Of a stretch of DNA of 36,045 nt, positions 1-7,341 are shown in pieces. The first letter of the stretch is position 1; each line of letters starts with the position of its first letter. The position numbers were made by a program, and so were the translations under genes. The notes beneath the pieces are model-generated. The model worked only from the letters and a program-made list of their open reading frames with translations. It was not told the origin of the DNA and did no database searches. Source of the stretch: Enterobacteriaceae bacterium (lineage in GTDB: Bacteria > Pseudomonadota > Gammaproteobacteria > Enterobacterales > Enterobacteriaceae); assembly GCA_031253755.1 (NCBI GenBank), contig JAIRVT010000080.1:1-36045 (forward strand), written 5' to 3'.

Positions 1-2
1 AT

Positions 3-77
3 TGGCTGGGGTACCAGGATTCGAACCTGGGAATGCCGGAATCAGAATCCGGTGCCTTACCGCTTGGCGATACCCCA
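3..77 (-). tRNA. tRNA-Gln (anticodon CUG)
   Basis: This is a 75-nt cloverleaf on the minus strand with an encoded 3' CCA (TGG at 3-5 on the plus strand). The anticodon CTG is the complement of positions 43-45. The acceptor arms TGGGGTA and TACCCCA pair. It is the last complete tRNA of the cluster inside the window and matches the glnV/glnX type of the E. coli metT operon. Another Gln tRNA may lie beyond the left edge. Confidence 0.97.
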
Positions 78-89
78 ACTGAGATAAAA

Positions 90-166
90 TGGTGGCTACG
101 ACGGGAATCGAACCTGTGACCCCAGCATTATGAGTGCTGTGCTCTAACCAGCTGAGCTACGTAGCC
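90..166 (-). tRNA. tRNA-Met (elongator, CAU)
   Basis: A 77-nt minus-strand tRNA with encoded CCA. The anticodon CAT is the complement of 130-132. The sequence is identical to the second tRNA-Met at 656-732 and corresponds to metU of the E. coli cluster. The spacer just upstream (167-185) holds a 7-bp inverted repeat, ATTTACG and CGTAAAT, that could form a processing hairpin. Confidence 0.97.
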
Positions 167-208
167 ATTTACGTTAACCGTAAATTTTGTTGAAAACCTT
201 CAGTAAAA

Positions 209-283
209 TGGCTGGGGTACCTGGATTCGAACCAGGGTATGCCAGGATCAAAACCTGGTGCCTTACCGCTTGGCGATACCCCA
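209..283 (-). tRNA. tRNA-Gln (anticodon UUG)
   Basis: A 75-nt minus-strand tRNA with encoded CCA. The anticodon TTG is the complement of 249-251. It differs from the copy at 413-487 at one base (T238 versus C442 on the plus strand), which lies in the variable loop, so both copies should fold and function alike. Confidence 0.97.
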
Positions 284-350
284 ACTGAGTGCTCTCAGTT
301 AAATCTTGTTATTACTAATAAATTAGCCTGAATGTTGCTGTTTTAGCTGC

Positions 351-410
351 TATTGTTTTCAATAAAATCGTTTTCAATAATATTGTTTTCAATAATATCG
401 CTTTCAGTAA
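351..410. repeat. Four 15-bp tandem repeats in a tRNA spacer
   Basis: Units begin at 351, 366, 381 and 396. Units 1 and 3 are identical (TATTGTTTTCAATAA) and the others differ by a few bases. The array lengthens the spacer between the two tRNA-Gln(UUG) genes and contains no gene. It belongs to the group of short tandem duplications seen across this window. Confidence 0.9.
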
Positions 411-412
411 AA

Positions 413-487
413 TGGCTGGGGTACCTGGATTCGAACCAGGGCATGCCAGGATCAAAACCTGGTGCCTTACCGCTTGGCGATACCCCA
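413..487 (-). tRNA. tRNA-Gln (anticodon UUG), second copy
   Basis: A 75-nt minus-strand tRNA with encoded CCA. The anticodon TTG is the complement of 453-455. It is a near-identical paralogue of 209-283. Its 3' end abuts the 15-bp tandem array at 351-410. Confidence 0.97.
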
Positions 488-565
488 ACTAAAAGCAACA
501 TGCTAAAACTTAAATCAGAAAAATATCTTAATACAACCTGATTTAAGCACTGCCTAAGAAGGAAA

Positions 566-650
566 TGGTGCGGGAGGCGAGACTTGAACTCGCACACCTT
601 GCGGCGCCAGAACCTAAATCTGGTGCGTCTACCAATTTCGCCACTCCCGC
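566..650 (-). tRNA. tRNA-Leu (anticodon UAG)
   Basis: An 85-nt class II tRNA on the minus strand with a long variable arm and encoded CCA. The anticodon TAG is the complement of 614-616. It corresponds to leuW in the E. coli cluster. It is separated by only 5 bp from the tRNA-Met that precedes it in transcription. Confidence 0.97.
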
Positions 651-655
651 AAAGA

Positions 656-732
656 TGGTGGCTACGACGGGAATCGAACCTGTGACCCCAGCATTATGAG
701 TGCTGTGCTCTAACCAGCTGAGCTACGTAGCC
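656..732 (-). tRNA. tRNA-Met (elongator, CAU), promoter-proximal copy
   Basis: A 77-nt minus-strand tRNA with encoded CCA and anticodon CAT (complement of 696-698). It is the first gene of the operon and corresponds to metT. It is identical in sequence to the copy at 90-166. Confidence 0.97.
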
Positions 733-771
733 ATCTTTTTTTGCTTAACCTTCATCGGCGTTGCGGGGCGC

Positions 772-800
772 ATTATGCGTATATCAGAGAGATGCGTCAA
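772..800 (-). promoter_or_regulatory. Promoter of the tRNA operon
   Basis: Read on the minus strand, a TTGACG -35 box (complement of 795-800) is followed after exactly 17 bp by a CATAAT -10 box (complement of 772-777). A GC-rich stretch (GCGCCCCG) follows the -10. That discriminator is typical of stable-RNA promoters under growth-rate and ppGpp control. The control is inferred; the boxes are seen directly. Confidence 0.88.
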
Positions 801-866
801 CTGCTTTTTTTAAAAAAGAGGCATAAAACCGTTTGTTTGTTTGGGTTGTAATCATCTTGTCGAGAA

Positions 867-883
867 AACCGACGACAACGGTT
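867..883 (-). terminator. Weak hairpin after nagC
   Basis: Arms AACCG and CGGTT (5 bp) enclose a 7-nt loop just downstream of the nagC stop codon. On the minus strand it is followed by TTCTCG, which is a poor U tract. It may help end nagBAC transcription before the tRNA promoter, but the stem is short. Confidence 0.3.
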
Positions 884-885
884 AT

Positions 886-2145
886 TCACCCTCCAAGAAG
901 ATGTTGCAACAGCACACCATTAAGCATTGCGTGTTTGGTTAAGGCGAATGCGCCAATGGCAGAACAGTGATCCAGTTCGGAAACAACAACCGGCAGATTC
1001 TCACGAAAACCTTTCAATGATTGCGTGTTGATGCAGTTCTGGATCGCTGTCAACAAAATAGACTCCGCTTCCGTAATATCACCGGCAATAACGATCTTCT
1101 GAGGGTTAAAGAAGTTAATCGCGATAGCAATCGCTTTACCCAGATTGTGCCCTGCCTGCCTGATGACTTCGACAGCCAGAGAATCTCCCTGATTCGCGGC
1201 AAGGCATATTTCATGAATATTACATCTATCCAGTGCCAGTGTGCTTGGAAAACCCTGTCGCAATTGATGCTGTACTCTGGCTTCTATCGCAGGGTTAGAG
1301 ACAACCGTTTCCAGACAGCCAAAATTACCGCAGTGACACCGCTCACCCAGCGTATCAATTTGGATGTGCCCTATTTCTCCCAGATTGCCGCGTTGGTTAA
1401 GCAGGATATTGTTGCTGACGATAATTCCCGCGCCCGTGCCACGGTGAACGCGCACCAAAATTGAATCTTCACAGTGACGGGTCGCACCAAAGTAGTGCTC
1501 TGCCAATGCAAAGCTGCGAATATCATGGCCGACAAAACAGGAAATATTAAAATATTGCCGGAGATTATGCTCCAACGCCCAATTATCGACCTTAATATGC
1601 GGCATATAGCGAATAATACCGTTATCAAGATCGACCAGACCAGGAAGAATAATTGAGATTGCAACCAGTTCCCGGATCCGCCGCTGATTCTTTGTCATAA
1701 AATCTTCAATGGCGGAAATAATCCATTTCTCCACCTGTTGCTGTGTATTTTCCGAAAGAGAGCCATTTTCCAGTAATGAGCTGTTTTCCAAGAAAAAATA
1801 GTGTTCTTCCACCAGCATTCTGGCGCTCATATCAAATAATGCAATCGTCGCATCATGACGCCCAAGACGAATGCCAATTGTGTGGAACGGTCTGGTTTCC
1901 GTGACAATGGAAATAGCGCGGCGCCCGCCAGTGGACGCCTGTTGTTCGACTTCTTTTATCAGCCCACGCTCCAATAACTGGCGCGTAATTTTAGTCACGC
2001 TGGCGGGCGCCAGTTGGCTTTCTTCTGCAATCTGAATGCGGGATATCGGGCCATGTTGGTCTATCAAACGATAGACCGCCGCGCTGTTGAGTTGTTTGAC
2101 TAAATCGATATTACCAATTTGACTCTGTGCATGAGTATTGCTCAT
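886..2145 (-). CDS. nagC: NagC, GlcNAc-responsive ROK-family repressor
   Basis: This 419-residue protein is the transcriptional repressor of the GlcNAc genes; in enterobacteria GlcNAc-6-phosphate relieves its binding. Residues 1-80 form a winged helix-turn-helix (the stretch around SRIQIAEESQLAPASVTKIT is almost that of E. coli NagC). A ROK sugar-binding domain follows, with the zinc motif GHIQ...CHCGNFGCLE. It is a little longer than E. coli NagC as I recall it (about 406), mainly because of a LEN/SEN repeat near residues 119-136. It is the third gene of nagBAC, 6 bp after nagA, with no clear Shine-Dalgarno site, so translational coupling is likely. The nagD and asnB genes that follow in E. 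coli are absent before the tRNA cluster. Confidence 0.95.
   Translation of the reverse strand: MSNTHAQSQIGNIDLVKQLNSAAVYRLIDQHGPISRIQIAEESQLAPASVTKITRQLLERGLIKEVEQQASTGGRRAISIVTETRPFHTIGIRLGRHDATIALFDMSARMLVEEHYFFLENSSLLENGSLSENTQQQVEKWIISAIEDFMTKNQRRIRELVAISIILPGLVDLDNGIIRYMPHIKVDNWALEHNLRQYFNISCFVGHDIRSFALAEHYFGATRHCEDSILVRVHRGTGAGIIVSNNILLNQRGNLGEIGHIQIDTLGERCHCGNFGCLETVVSNPAIEARVQHQLRQGFPSTLALDRCNIHEICLAANQGDSLAVEVIRQAGHNLGKAIAIAINFFNPQKIVIAGDITEAESILLTAIQNCINTQSLKGFRENLPVVVSELDHCSAIGAFALTKHAMLNGVLLQHLLGG
1748..1801. repeat. 18-bp tandem repeat inside nagC
   Basis: TTTTCC recurs at 1748, 1766 and 1784 at the start of three 18-bp units. In the protein it gives a LEN/SEN-rich loop between DNA-binding and ROK regions. 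The period is a multiple of three, so the frame is kept. Confidence 0.75.
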
Positions 2146-2151
2146 AAGACG

Positions 2152-3351
2152 TTATACCCGCGATTGTTCAGCGTTATTTTTATTAGTCATATTTTCGTGA
2201 ACGATTTTGCCATTGACGATGGTCTTTTTGATGGTGAAATCATGGGTAAATGCGGTCAGATTAGCGATTTTTCCGGCTTCAATCGTACCAAGCTGTTTAT
2301 CAACACCAATCGCTCTGGCGGGATAAAGGGTTGCCATGCGTAATGTCTCATCCAAGGCAATGCCCACCTGCTCAACACTATTTTTGACGCAATCAATCAT
2401 TGTGGCTGAAGAACCGCTCAGTGTGCCATTTTCATCGACGCATAAACCATCACGATAATAAATCGTTTTATTAGCGAAGGTAAATTGTTCCAGAGGATGC
2501 GTTGCCAAATCAATACCGGCTGGAGTGAGCGCATCTGTCACCAGCACCAGTTTTTCATTCTTTAACCGTTTAGAAGTACGGATATTTGGCCATGATACAT
2601 GCATACCATCACCAATAATGCCGGCATAAACCTCAGGCGTATCATAAATCGCACTGATTAACCCCGGTTGGCGACCGGATATAGCAGGCATGGCGTTATA
2701 CAAGTGTGTGGAAAAAGTGATGCCATTGAGGAATCCGTTGCGTGCCTCTTCATAAGTCGCATTAGAGTGGCCGGCAGACACGATAATACCGGCCTCAGTG
2801 AATTGGTGAATGTACTGATTTTCTACCATCTCAGGCGCGAGGGTAATTTTGGCTATCACATCGGCATTATTGCACAGGTAATTCACCATCTCCGGTGTCG
2901 GCCTGCGGATATAAGCGGGATTGTGAGTCCCTTTCTTTATAGGATTGATGTAAGGCCCTTCCAAATGCAGCCCAAGTGCCTGATGAGGATTATTGGCTAA
3001 ATAGGCACGCATCACTTCAATCGCTCTGATCATCAGTTCGTCAGAGCCGGTGATCAGTGTTGGCAGGAAACTGGTACAACCATGACGCTGATTGGTTTCC
3101 TGCATGATATGCAGTGTCTCTTCCGTCAGGTACTTTGCCTGCTCATTAAATTGAACACCACCACAACCGTTGACTTGCAGATCAATAAATCCGGCAGAAA
3201 GATTCGCACCCTGTAAATCGTATTTTTCACTATCTTCCGGTAATTCATATTCTGGGCAGACTTGCTGAATCAGCCCATCTGCAATGACAACAGCATACTC
3301 ACACAGTCTTTCATGGCCGGTATAGATAATGCAGTTAGTTAAAGCGTACAT
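2152..3351 (-). CDS. nagA: NagA, N-acetylglucosamine-6-phosphate deacetylase
   Basis: This 399-residue cytoplasmic amidohydrolase removes acetate from GlcNAc-6-phosphate to give glucosamine-6-phosphate. The metal and active-site landmarks are present: HLEGP near residue 130, the GHS and HLYNAM histidines, and the catalytic aspartate in [10 protein letters not shown]. The C-terminal TLYPARAIG and KTIVNG motifs also fit the family. The start is supported by GGAG about 6 bp upstream of the ATG. It lies 9 bp after nagB and 6 bp before nagC, so the three are one transcription unit. It is about 17 residues longer than E. coli NagA, mostly through a C-terminal tail ([10 protein letters not shown]) and a small insert before the EQFTFA segment. 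Confidence 0.96.
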   Translation of the reverse strand: MYALTNCIIYTGHERLCEYAVVIADGLIQQVCPEYELPEDSEKYDLQGANLSAGFIDLQVNGCGGVQFNEQAKYLTEETLHIMQETNQRHGCTSFLPTLITGSDELMIRAIEVMRAYLANNPHQALGLHLEGPYINPIKKGTHNPAYIRRPTPEMVNYLCNNADVIAKITLAPEMVENQYIHQFTEAGIIVSAGHSNATYEEARNGFLNGITFSTHLYNAMPAISGRQPGLISAIYDTPEVYAGIIGDGMHVSWPNIRTSKRLKNEKLVLVTDALTPAGIDLATHPLEQFTFANKTIYYRDGLCVDENGTLSGSSATMIDCVKNSVEQVGIALDETLRMATLYPARAIGVDKQLGTIEAGKIANLTAFTHDFTIKKTIVNGKIVHENMTNKNNAEQSRV

Positions 3352-3360
3352 TTTGATCTC

Positions 3361-4167
3361 CTAACTGGCGAACTCATTAATAATATCTGCCTCTAACTGG
3401 CGAAAATATTTTACTGTCTTAACTTTCAATTCCATCGTAGCCGGTTCATCGCAGACAATAATGGCTTTGGGGTGCATCTGTAGACAGCTTACCGTCCACA
3501 TATGGTTAACATTGCCCTCAATGGCGACCTGTAAAGCCGATGCTTTCGCAAACCCTGTCGCCAGTATCATCACTTCTTCGGCATCCATTAATGTTCCGAC
3601 CCCCACCGTTAACGCATATTTGGGGACTTGTTCGATATCATTATTGAAAAAACGTGAATTGGCCGTGCGGGTTTCGATTGTCAGCGTTTTGAGCCGGGTA
3701 CGGGAAGCGAGAGAAGATGCCGGTTCATTAAAAGCAATATGACCGTCATGACCTACACCACCCATAAACAGGTGGATTTTCCCATAGGATTTGATCTTAT
3801 TTTCATAACGCAGGCATTCGGCATCAATATCGTCGGCATTGCCATCAAGCAAGTTGATGTTTTCTTTTTTGATATCAATTTGATTGAAGAAATTTTGGTG
3901 CATAAAAGTGTAGTAACTCTGGGGATGACCCAGCGGAATACCCACATATTCATCCATATTAAAAGTCACGACATGCCTGAAACTGACTTTTCCCGCCCTG
4001 TATAGCGTGATCAGTTCGTTATACGTTGCCAATGGTGTACTGCCGGTGGGCAGGCCGAGTATAAAGGGGCGTTCCGCTGTTGGGTTGAATTTATTAATTT
4101 TACTAACAATGTAGTGAGCAGACCATCTACCTACATCACCTGCATTTGTCAGGGGGAGCAACCTCAT
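3361..4167 (-). CDS. nagB: NagB, glucosamine-6-phosphate deaminase
   Basis: This 268-residue enzyme converts glucosamine-6-phosphate to fructose-6-phosphate and ammonia, the last step into glycolysis. The GLPTGSTP substrate loop, the catalytic FNMDEYVG segment and the [13 protein letters not shown] motif with the active-site Asp, His and Glu are all intact. The allosteric enzyme of E. coli is 266 residues, so the length is normal. It is the first gene of the leftward nagBAC unit and is divergent from nagE across a 364-bp control region. Confidence 0.97.
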   Translation of the reverse strand: MRLLPLTNAGDVGRWSAHYIVSKINKFNPTAERPFILGLPTGSTPLATYNELITLYRAGKVSFRHVVTFNMDEYVGIPLGHPQSYYTFMHQNFFNQIDIKKENINLLDGNADDIDAECLRYENKIKSYGKIHLFMGGVGHDGHIAFNEPASSLASRTRLKTLTIETRTANSRFFNNDIEQVPKYALTVGVGTLMDAEEVMILATGFAKASALQVAIEGNVNHMWTVSCLQMHPKAIIVCDEPATMELKVKTVKYFRQLEADIINEFAS

Positions 4168-4203
4168 AATAACCTCATTGGAATGGTTTGTTATTTTTGC
4201 TTG

Positions 4204-4224
4204 TTATTTTTCATAGTAAAATAA
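4204..4224. promoter_or_regulatory. NagC operator near nagB
   Basis: Arms TTATTTT (4204-4210) and AAAATAA (4218-4224) form a perfect inverted repeat around a 7-bp centre. This closely fits the AT-rich symmetric NagC consensus known from E. coli nagBE. It lies 37 bp upstream of the nagB start, where it would block the nagB promoter. A partial duplicate of the left arm lies at about 4189-4195. Confidence 0.75.
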
Positions 4225-4265
4225 GTTTTTGATATAAGCCATATTATGATCAGATTTTTATCTGT

Positions 4266-4287
4266 TTTGGTGATTTTTGTCACATCT
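4266..4287. promoter_or_regulatory. CRP-cAMP binding site
   Basis: GGTGA (4269-4273), six bases and TCACA (4280-4284) match the CRP consensus TGTGA-N6-TCACA with one mismatch. It sits between the candidate NagC operators in the divergent nagB-nagE region, the same logic as in E. coli, where CRP activates both promoters. Confidence 0.72.
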
Positions 4288-4320
4288 GAGAAGAATTTAA
4301 TTTGCGATGAAAAATAATTT

Positions 4321-4333
4321 TTTTAGACTAAAA
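4321..4333. promoter_or_regulatory. Candidate second NagC operator on the nagE side
   Basis: TTTTAGACTAAAA is a 13-bp palindrome around a central A, embedded in AT-rich sequence. In E. coli two NagC sites flank the CRP site and repression works by looping. This site is on the expected side, but its match to the NagC consensus is weaker than at 4204. Confidence 0.35.
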
Positions 4334-4413
4334 CCGTTTTAACAATAATTATATACACCCTATGTATTTCAGCCTACGTCTGAAAAACGGCGGGTATCAA
4401 TGTCATTCATACA

Positions 4414-4496
4414 TATATCCCATGAATTTCGGGTTGCACACTTGCTTCAAGGGAACAAATTCAACAAAAGAGGCAACTTGAAAGACAACGGGCATA
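4414..4496. repeat. Degenerate palindromic intergenic repeat (MITE-like)
   Basis: The left end reads TATATCCC then CGGGTTGCA; the right end reads GGCAACTTGAA then GGGCATA. The two ends are roughly inverted copies. The layout resembles the enterobacterial repeat whose ends read TATACCC and GGGTATA with TTGCA and CTTGAAG arms. The centre is only about 40 bp, so this is a short or decayed copy. It lies between the putative nagE promoter and its ribosome binding site, or just upstream of the promoter. Confidence 0.5.
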
Positions 4497-4501
4497 AAAG
4501 A

Positions 4502-4515
4502 CTCCATTAATGGAG
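4502..4515. other. Perfect 14-bp palindrome next to the nagE ribosome binding site
   Basis: CTCCATTAATGGAG is fully self-complementary and ends only 4 bp before the AAGGGGG Shine-Dalgarno site of nagE (4520-4526). AAAG before and CTTT after extend the pairing with one bulged A. It could be a protein site or an mRNA hairpin affecting nagE translation. Confidence 0.55.
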
Positions 4516-4531
4516 CTTTAAGGGGGCGTTA

Positions 4532-6559
4532 GTGAGTATTTTAAGTTACTTACAAAGAATTGGACGGGCGTTGATGGTGCCCGTGGCAGTATTACCCGCA
4601 GCGGCGATATTGAGCGGGATAGGATATTGGATCGATTCGACTGGCTTGGGTGCTGACAACGCTCTGGCAGCGCTGTTGAGTGCAGCCGGTGGGGCTATTC
4701 TGAGCAATATGCCAGTACTATTTGCAGTGGGTCTTGCTTATGGTATGTCCAAAGACAAGGACGGCGCTGCGGCGCTGACCGGGTTAGTCGGATTTCTGGT
4801 TGTGATGGAGCTCTGTTCTCCCTCCGTGGTTGCAATGATCAAAGGTATTCCTGTCGCTGAGATACCTGCGGCATTTAATAAGGTCAATAACCAGTTTGTC
4901 GGTATCATAGTCGGCGTAATTTCGGCTGAACTCTATAACCGTTACAGTCATATTGAATTACCTCAGGCATTGTCATTTTTCAGTGGTCGCCGTTTAGTGC
5001 CGATCCTGAATTCTTTTGCGATGCTTCTGCTCTCTTTTATTCTGATGTTAATCTGGCCGGTGATTTATGGTTGGTTAGTCACATTCGGGGAAAGCATTAT
5101 CAGCCTCGGATCGACAGGGGCAGGAATTTATGCCTTCTTTAACCGCTTGCTGATCCCGATTGGCTTACATCATGCCCTGAATTCGGTTTTCTGGTTTGAT
5201 GTCGCTGGTATTAATGATATCCCTAACTTTATGGGAGGTGCCAAATCCATTGCTGCGGGAACAGGCATTCCGGGTATTACCGGGCGCTATCAGGCTGGTT
5301 TCTTCCCCGTCATGATGTTTGGTTTGCCGGGCGCGGCATTGGCGATTTACCACTGTGCCCGTCCTGAAAACAGAGCAATGGTCGGCGGCATCATGATGGC
5401 AGGAGCCGTCGCATCATTTTTTACCGGGGTGACAGAGCCGCTTGAATTCTCTTTTATGTTTGTTGCACCTGTGCTTTATGTTCTGCACGCCATCCTGACA
5501 GGCATTTCCGTTTATATTGCAGCAACAATGCACTGGATGGCAGGCTTTGGTTTCAGCGCCGGTTTTGTTGATATGCTCCTTGCCTCACACAATCCGCTAG
5601 CGGTTCACTGGTACATGCTTATCCCACAAGGTCTGGTATTTTTCTGCATTTACTATGTGCTATTCCGCTTCACCATCAAAAAATTCAACCTGATGACGTT
5701 GGGGCGGGAAGTCGCTTCTCCCGTGCAGGCAGTGGTCTCTGATGCCAAAATAGCAGCAAAAGCCCGTAGGACAGGCGGTATTCAGGAAGAAGCGTCTAGA
5801 TACATTGCAGCCGCAGGTGGCTCAGATAATCTGACAAGTATTGATGCCTGTATTACCCGCTTACGTTTATCCGTCAAAGATTCGGCTCTGGTGAATGACC
5901 GGATGACTAAGCAGCTTGGTGCTTCCGGCATTATTCGTCTGAATAAAGAAAGTGTGCAGATTATTGTCGGTACCCGTGCCGAATTGATTGCCAGCGCCAT
6001 GAAGGAAGTCATCACCAAAGGCCCGATTGCCGCCGCAACAGAGGATGAGAGCGCAGAATCTGATACTCCGGCCGAAAAAGAGGATAAGCCGCAGAGCAAA
6101 GCGGTTCTGACCTTAATCGCACCGGTCACAGGAGAGTTGGTTAAATTAGAAGATGTGCCGGATGAAGCATTTTCCAGCAAGCTCGTCGGTGACGGCATCG
6201 CTATCAAGCCCACTTCCGATACGGTATTTTCGCCCATTTCCGGCACGATAGTGAAAATATTCAATACCAATCACGCGCTGTGTATTGAGTCCAATGAGGG
6301 TGTTGAAGTCATTATTCATATGGGAATTGACACGGTCTCGTTAAATGGTCAGGGTTTTGAACGTTTGGTGGAAGAAGGAGAAAAAGTGGAAATCGGTGAT
6401 CCGTTATTGAAGTTGGATCTTGATTACCTGAATATTCATGCCAAGTCCATGATAAGCCCAATTATTATCAGCAATATTGATAATTATGCGGGTGTTTATA
6501 TTATGGCTGAGCAGAAAGTTATTGCCAAAAAGTCTGACTTATTTCAGGTTATGAAATAA
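4532..6559 (+). CDS. nagE: NagE, GlcNAc-specific PTS permease EIICBA
   Basis: This 675-residue membrane permease imports N-acetylglucosamine and phosphorylates it to GlcNAc-6-phosphate. The EIIC membrane domain covers about residues 1-390 with many hydrophobic segments and the TGVTEPLEFSFMF motif. EIIB follows with its phospho-cysteine in DACITRLRLS (about Cys440). A linker rich in Glu, Asp and Lys leads to EIIA, whose phospho-histidine is in IIHMGIDT (about His596). The start is GTG with AAGGGGG six bases upstream. It is about 27 residues longer than E. coli NagE, mostly before Cys440. It is expressed divergently from nagBAC. Confidence 0.96.
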   Translation: MSILSYLQRIGRALMVPVAVLPAAAILSGIGYWIDSTGLGADNALAALLSAAGGAILSNMPVLFAVGLAYGMSKDKDGAAALTGLVGFLVVMELCSPSVVAMIKGIPVAEIPAAFNKVNNQFVGIIVGVISAELYNRYSHIELPQALSFFSGRRLVPILNSFAMLLLSFILMLIWPVIYGWLVTFGESIISLGSTGAGIYAFFNRLLIPIGLHHALNSVFWFDVAGINDIPNFMGGAKSIAAGTGIPGITGRYQAGFFPVMMFGLPGAALAIYHCARPENRAMVGGIMMAGAVASFFTGVTEPLEFSFMFVAPVLYVLHAILTGISVYIAATMHWMAGFGFSAGFVDMLLASHNPLAVHWYMLIPQGLVFFCIYYVLFRFTIKKFNLMTLGREVASPVQAVVSDAKIAAKARRTGGIQEEASRYIAAAGGSDNLTSIDACITRLRLSVKDSALVNDRMTKQLGASGIIRLNKESVQIIVGTRAELIASAMKEVITKGPIAAATEDESAESDTPAEKEDKPQSKAVLTLIAPVTGELVKLEDVPDEAFSSKLVGDGIAIKPTSDTVFSPISGTIVKIFNTNHALCIESNEGVEVIIHMGIDTVSLNGQGFERLVEEGEKVEIGDPLLKLDLDYLNIHAKSMISPIIISNIDNYAGVYIMAEQKVIAKKSDLFQVMK

Positions 6560-6584
6560 ATTACTCTAAGATTTTTCTTTTGAA

Positions 6585-6616
6585 TTTTCGGTGATCGTTA
6601 AAACGGTCACCGAAAA
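6585..6616 (+). terminator. Hairpin downstream of nagE
   Basis: TTTTCGGTGA pairs with TCACCGAAAA, and inner CGTT pairs with AACG through one T-G wobble, giving a nearly perfect stem 26 bp after the nagE stop. The T residues are inside the stem and no U tract follows on the plus strand. It may therefore work as an mRNA-stabilising hairpin more than as a classical terminator. Confidence 0.5.
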
Positions 6617-6628
6617 ATAACACGCTAA

Positions 6629-6727
6629 ATAACTTTTAAAAATGATAGGAGTATTCCTTATCCTGCGCGGTGCGCGGGATAAGAAAAGATCACTTTAGAT
6701 ACTCTCACTATTATGAAAAAGCATATA
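6629..6727 (+). repeat. 99-bp dispersed intergenic repeat, copy 1
   Basis: This stretch is repeated in inverted orientation at 19345-19443 with 7 differences in 99 bases. It contains a 12-bp hairpin at 6657-6683 (CTTATCCTGCGC, loop GGT, GCGCGGGATAAG) with one T-G wobble. It lies downstream of nagE and its shared sense strand runs in the direction of nagE. No transposase gene is nearby. An 18-codon reading frame inside is not conserved as protein. Confidence 0.9.
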
Positions 6728-6903
6728 GAAAATATCATTTTTAATAATAACGACAAATAATTTTCCTAATTATTCTTTATCTGAAGCTTTTTAAATTTTC
6801 CGAATGAAATAGGAAATGAAACTATTTTCAAAAATGACATATTATGACTTCAGAAATAACAAGCAGAAATACCCTAAATTAAAAACAAACCTATTATAAA
6901 GAT
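6728..6903. other. AT-rich gap with no gene seen
   Basis: Between the 99-bp repeat and the ccdA terminator hairpin there is strongly AT-rich DNA with no convincing reading frame, RNA gene or operator. It may be the remains of sequence that once surrounded the ccdAB genes. Confidence 0.5.
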
Positions 6904-6933
6904 AAACGGTGTTCTTTTATTCGAACACCGTTT
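6904..6933 (-). terminator. Hairpin downstream of ccdA
   Basis: Arms AAACGGTGTTC and GAACACCGTTT (11 bp) enclose an 8-nt loop. On the minus strand it is followed by ATCTTT, a short U-rich tail, so it probably ends the ccdA transcript. The near-symmetric flanks (GATAAA before, TTTTATC after) would also let it work in the other direction. Confidence 0.65.
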
Positions 6934-6958
6934 TATCAACAACGATTCATAAACAAAA

Positions 6959-7009
6959 TCAAACACCCCAAAACTTGACAGTTCTGTGGTTAAAAGCCTG
7001 CCTTCACTT
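6959..7009 (-). pseudogene. Possible ccdB tail remnant
   Basis: Directly after the ccdA stop, an open stretch on the minus strand ends in codons for KFWGV and TGA. CcdB toxins end in a similar FWGI. No start codon and no body of the roughly 100-residue toxin are present, so at most about a dozen C-terminal codons remain. The resemblance is short and could be chance. Confidence 0.25.
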
Positions 7010-7252
7010 TTACCAATGCCTGCTTTCATCAGCAAATGAACCATATTGTTCAATAAATCGGGCAACATCTTCCATGCCTTGACGGTTTTCAGCCTTGATC
7101 CGTTGAGCTTCTTTCATCATGATTTCATTAATAAAACCAGACATATCGGTACCAACAGAACGCAAAGTGAGATCTTTTTTTTTATCAACTGCAACGTTAA
7201 TTTTATGTTTCTTAATATACCCTTCAGCACTAACTTGCCCCTTTTTACCCAT
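7010..7252 (-). CDS. CcdA-type antitoxin, apparently orphan
   Basis: This 80-residue protein ends in a region (ENRQGMEDVARFIEQYGSFA, then DESRHW) that closely matches the C-terminal toxin-binding half of F-plasmid CcdA. The N-terminal half (KINVAVDKKKDLTLRS, then MSGFINEIMM) fits the ribbon-helix-helix DNA-binding domain, preceded by about 16 extra residues. CcdA neutralises the gyrase poison CcdB and represses the operon. The expected ccdB overlapping its 3' end is missing. A weak GGGA precedes the ATG. It interrupts the usual nagE-glnS neighbourhood and lies beside an AT-rich gap and a dispersed repeat, which suggests transfer and later decay. Confidence 0.82.
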   Translation of the reverse strand: MGKKGQVSAEGYIKKHKINVAVDKKKDLTLRSVGTDMSGFINEIMMKEAQRIKAENRQGMEDVARFIEQYGSFADESRHW

Positions 7253-7341
7253 TTCCCACTAACTAAGTGTTGTTTCTCGGTTCAGCTTATTGGATTATAG
7301 GCGGTTATATTAAAGCGCTTTTTGCATTGAGGAATCAAACG

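Noticed and set aside
6641-6697. An 18-codon open frame shared by both 99-bp repeats
   Set aside because: Three of the four differences inside it change the amino acid and none suggests protein selection; the RNA hairpin explains conservation better.
7267-7341. 25-residue N-terminal extension of GlnS
   Set aside because: It has no match in the family, and a good ribosome binding site precedes the ATG at 7342 that gives the standard GlnS start.
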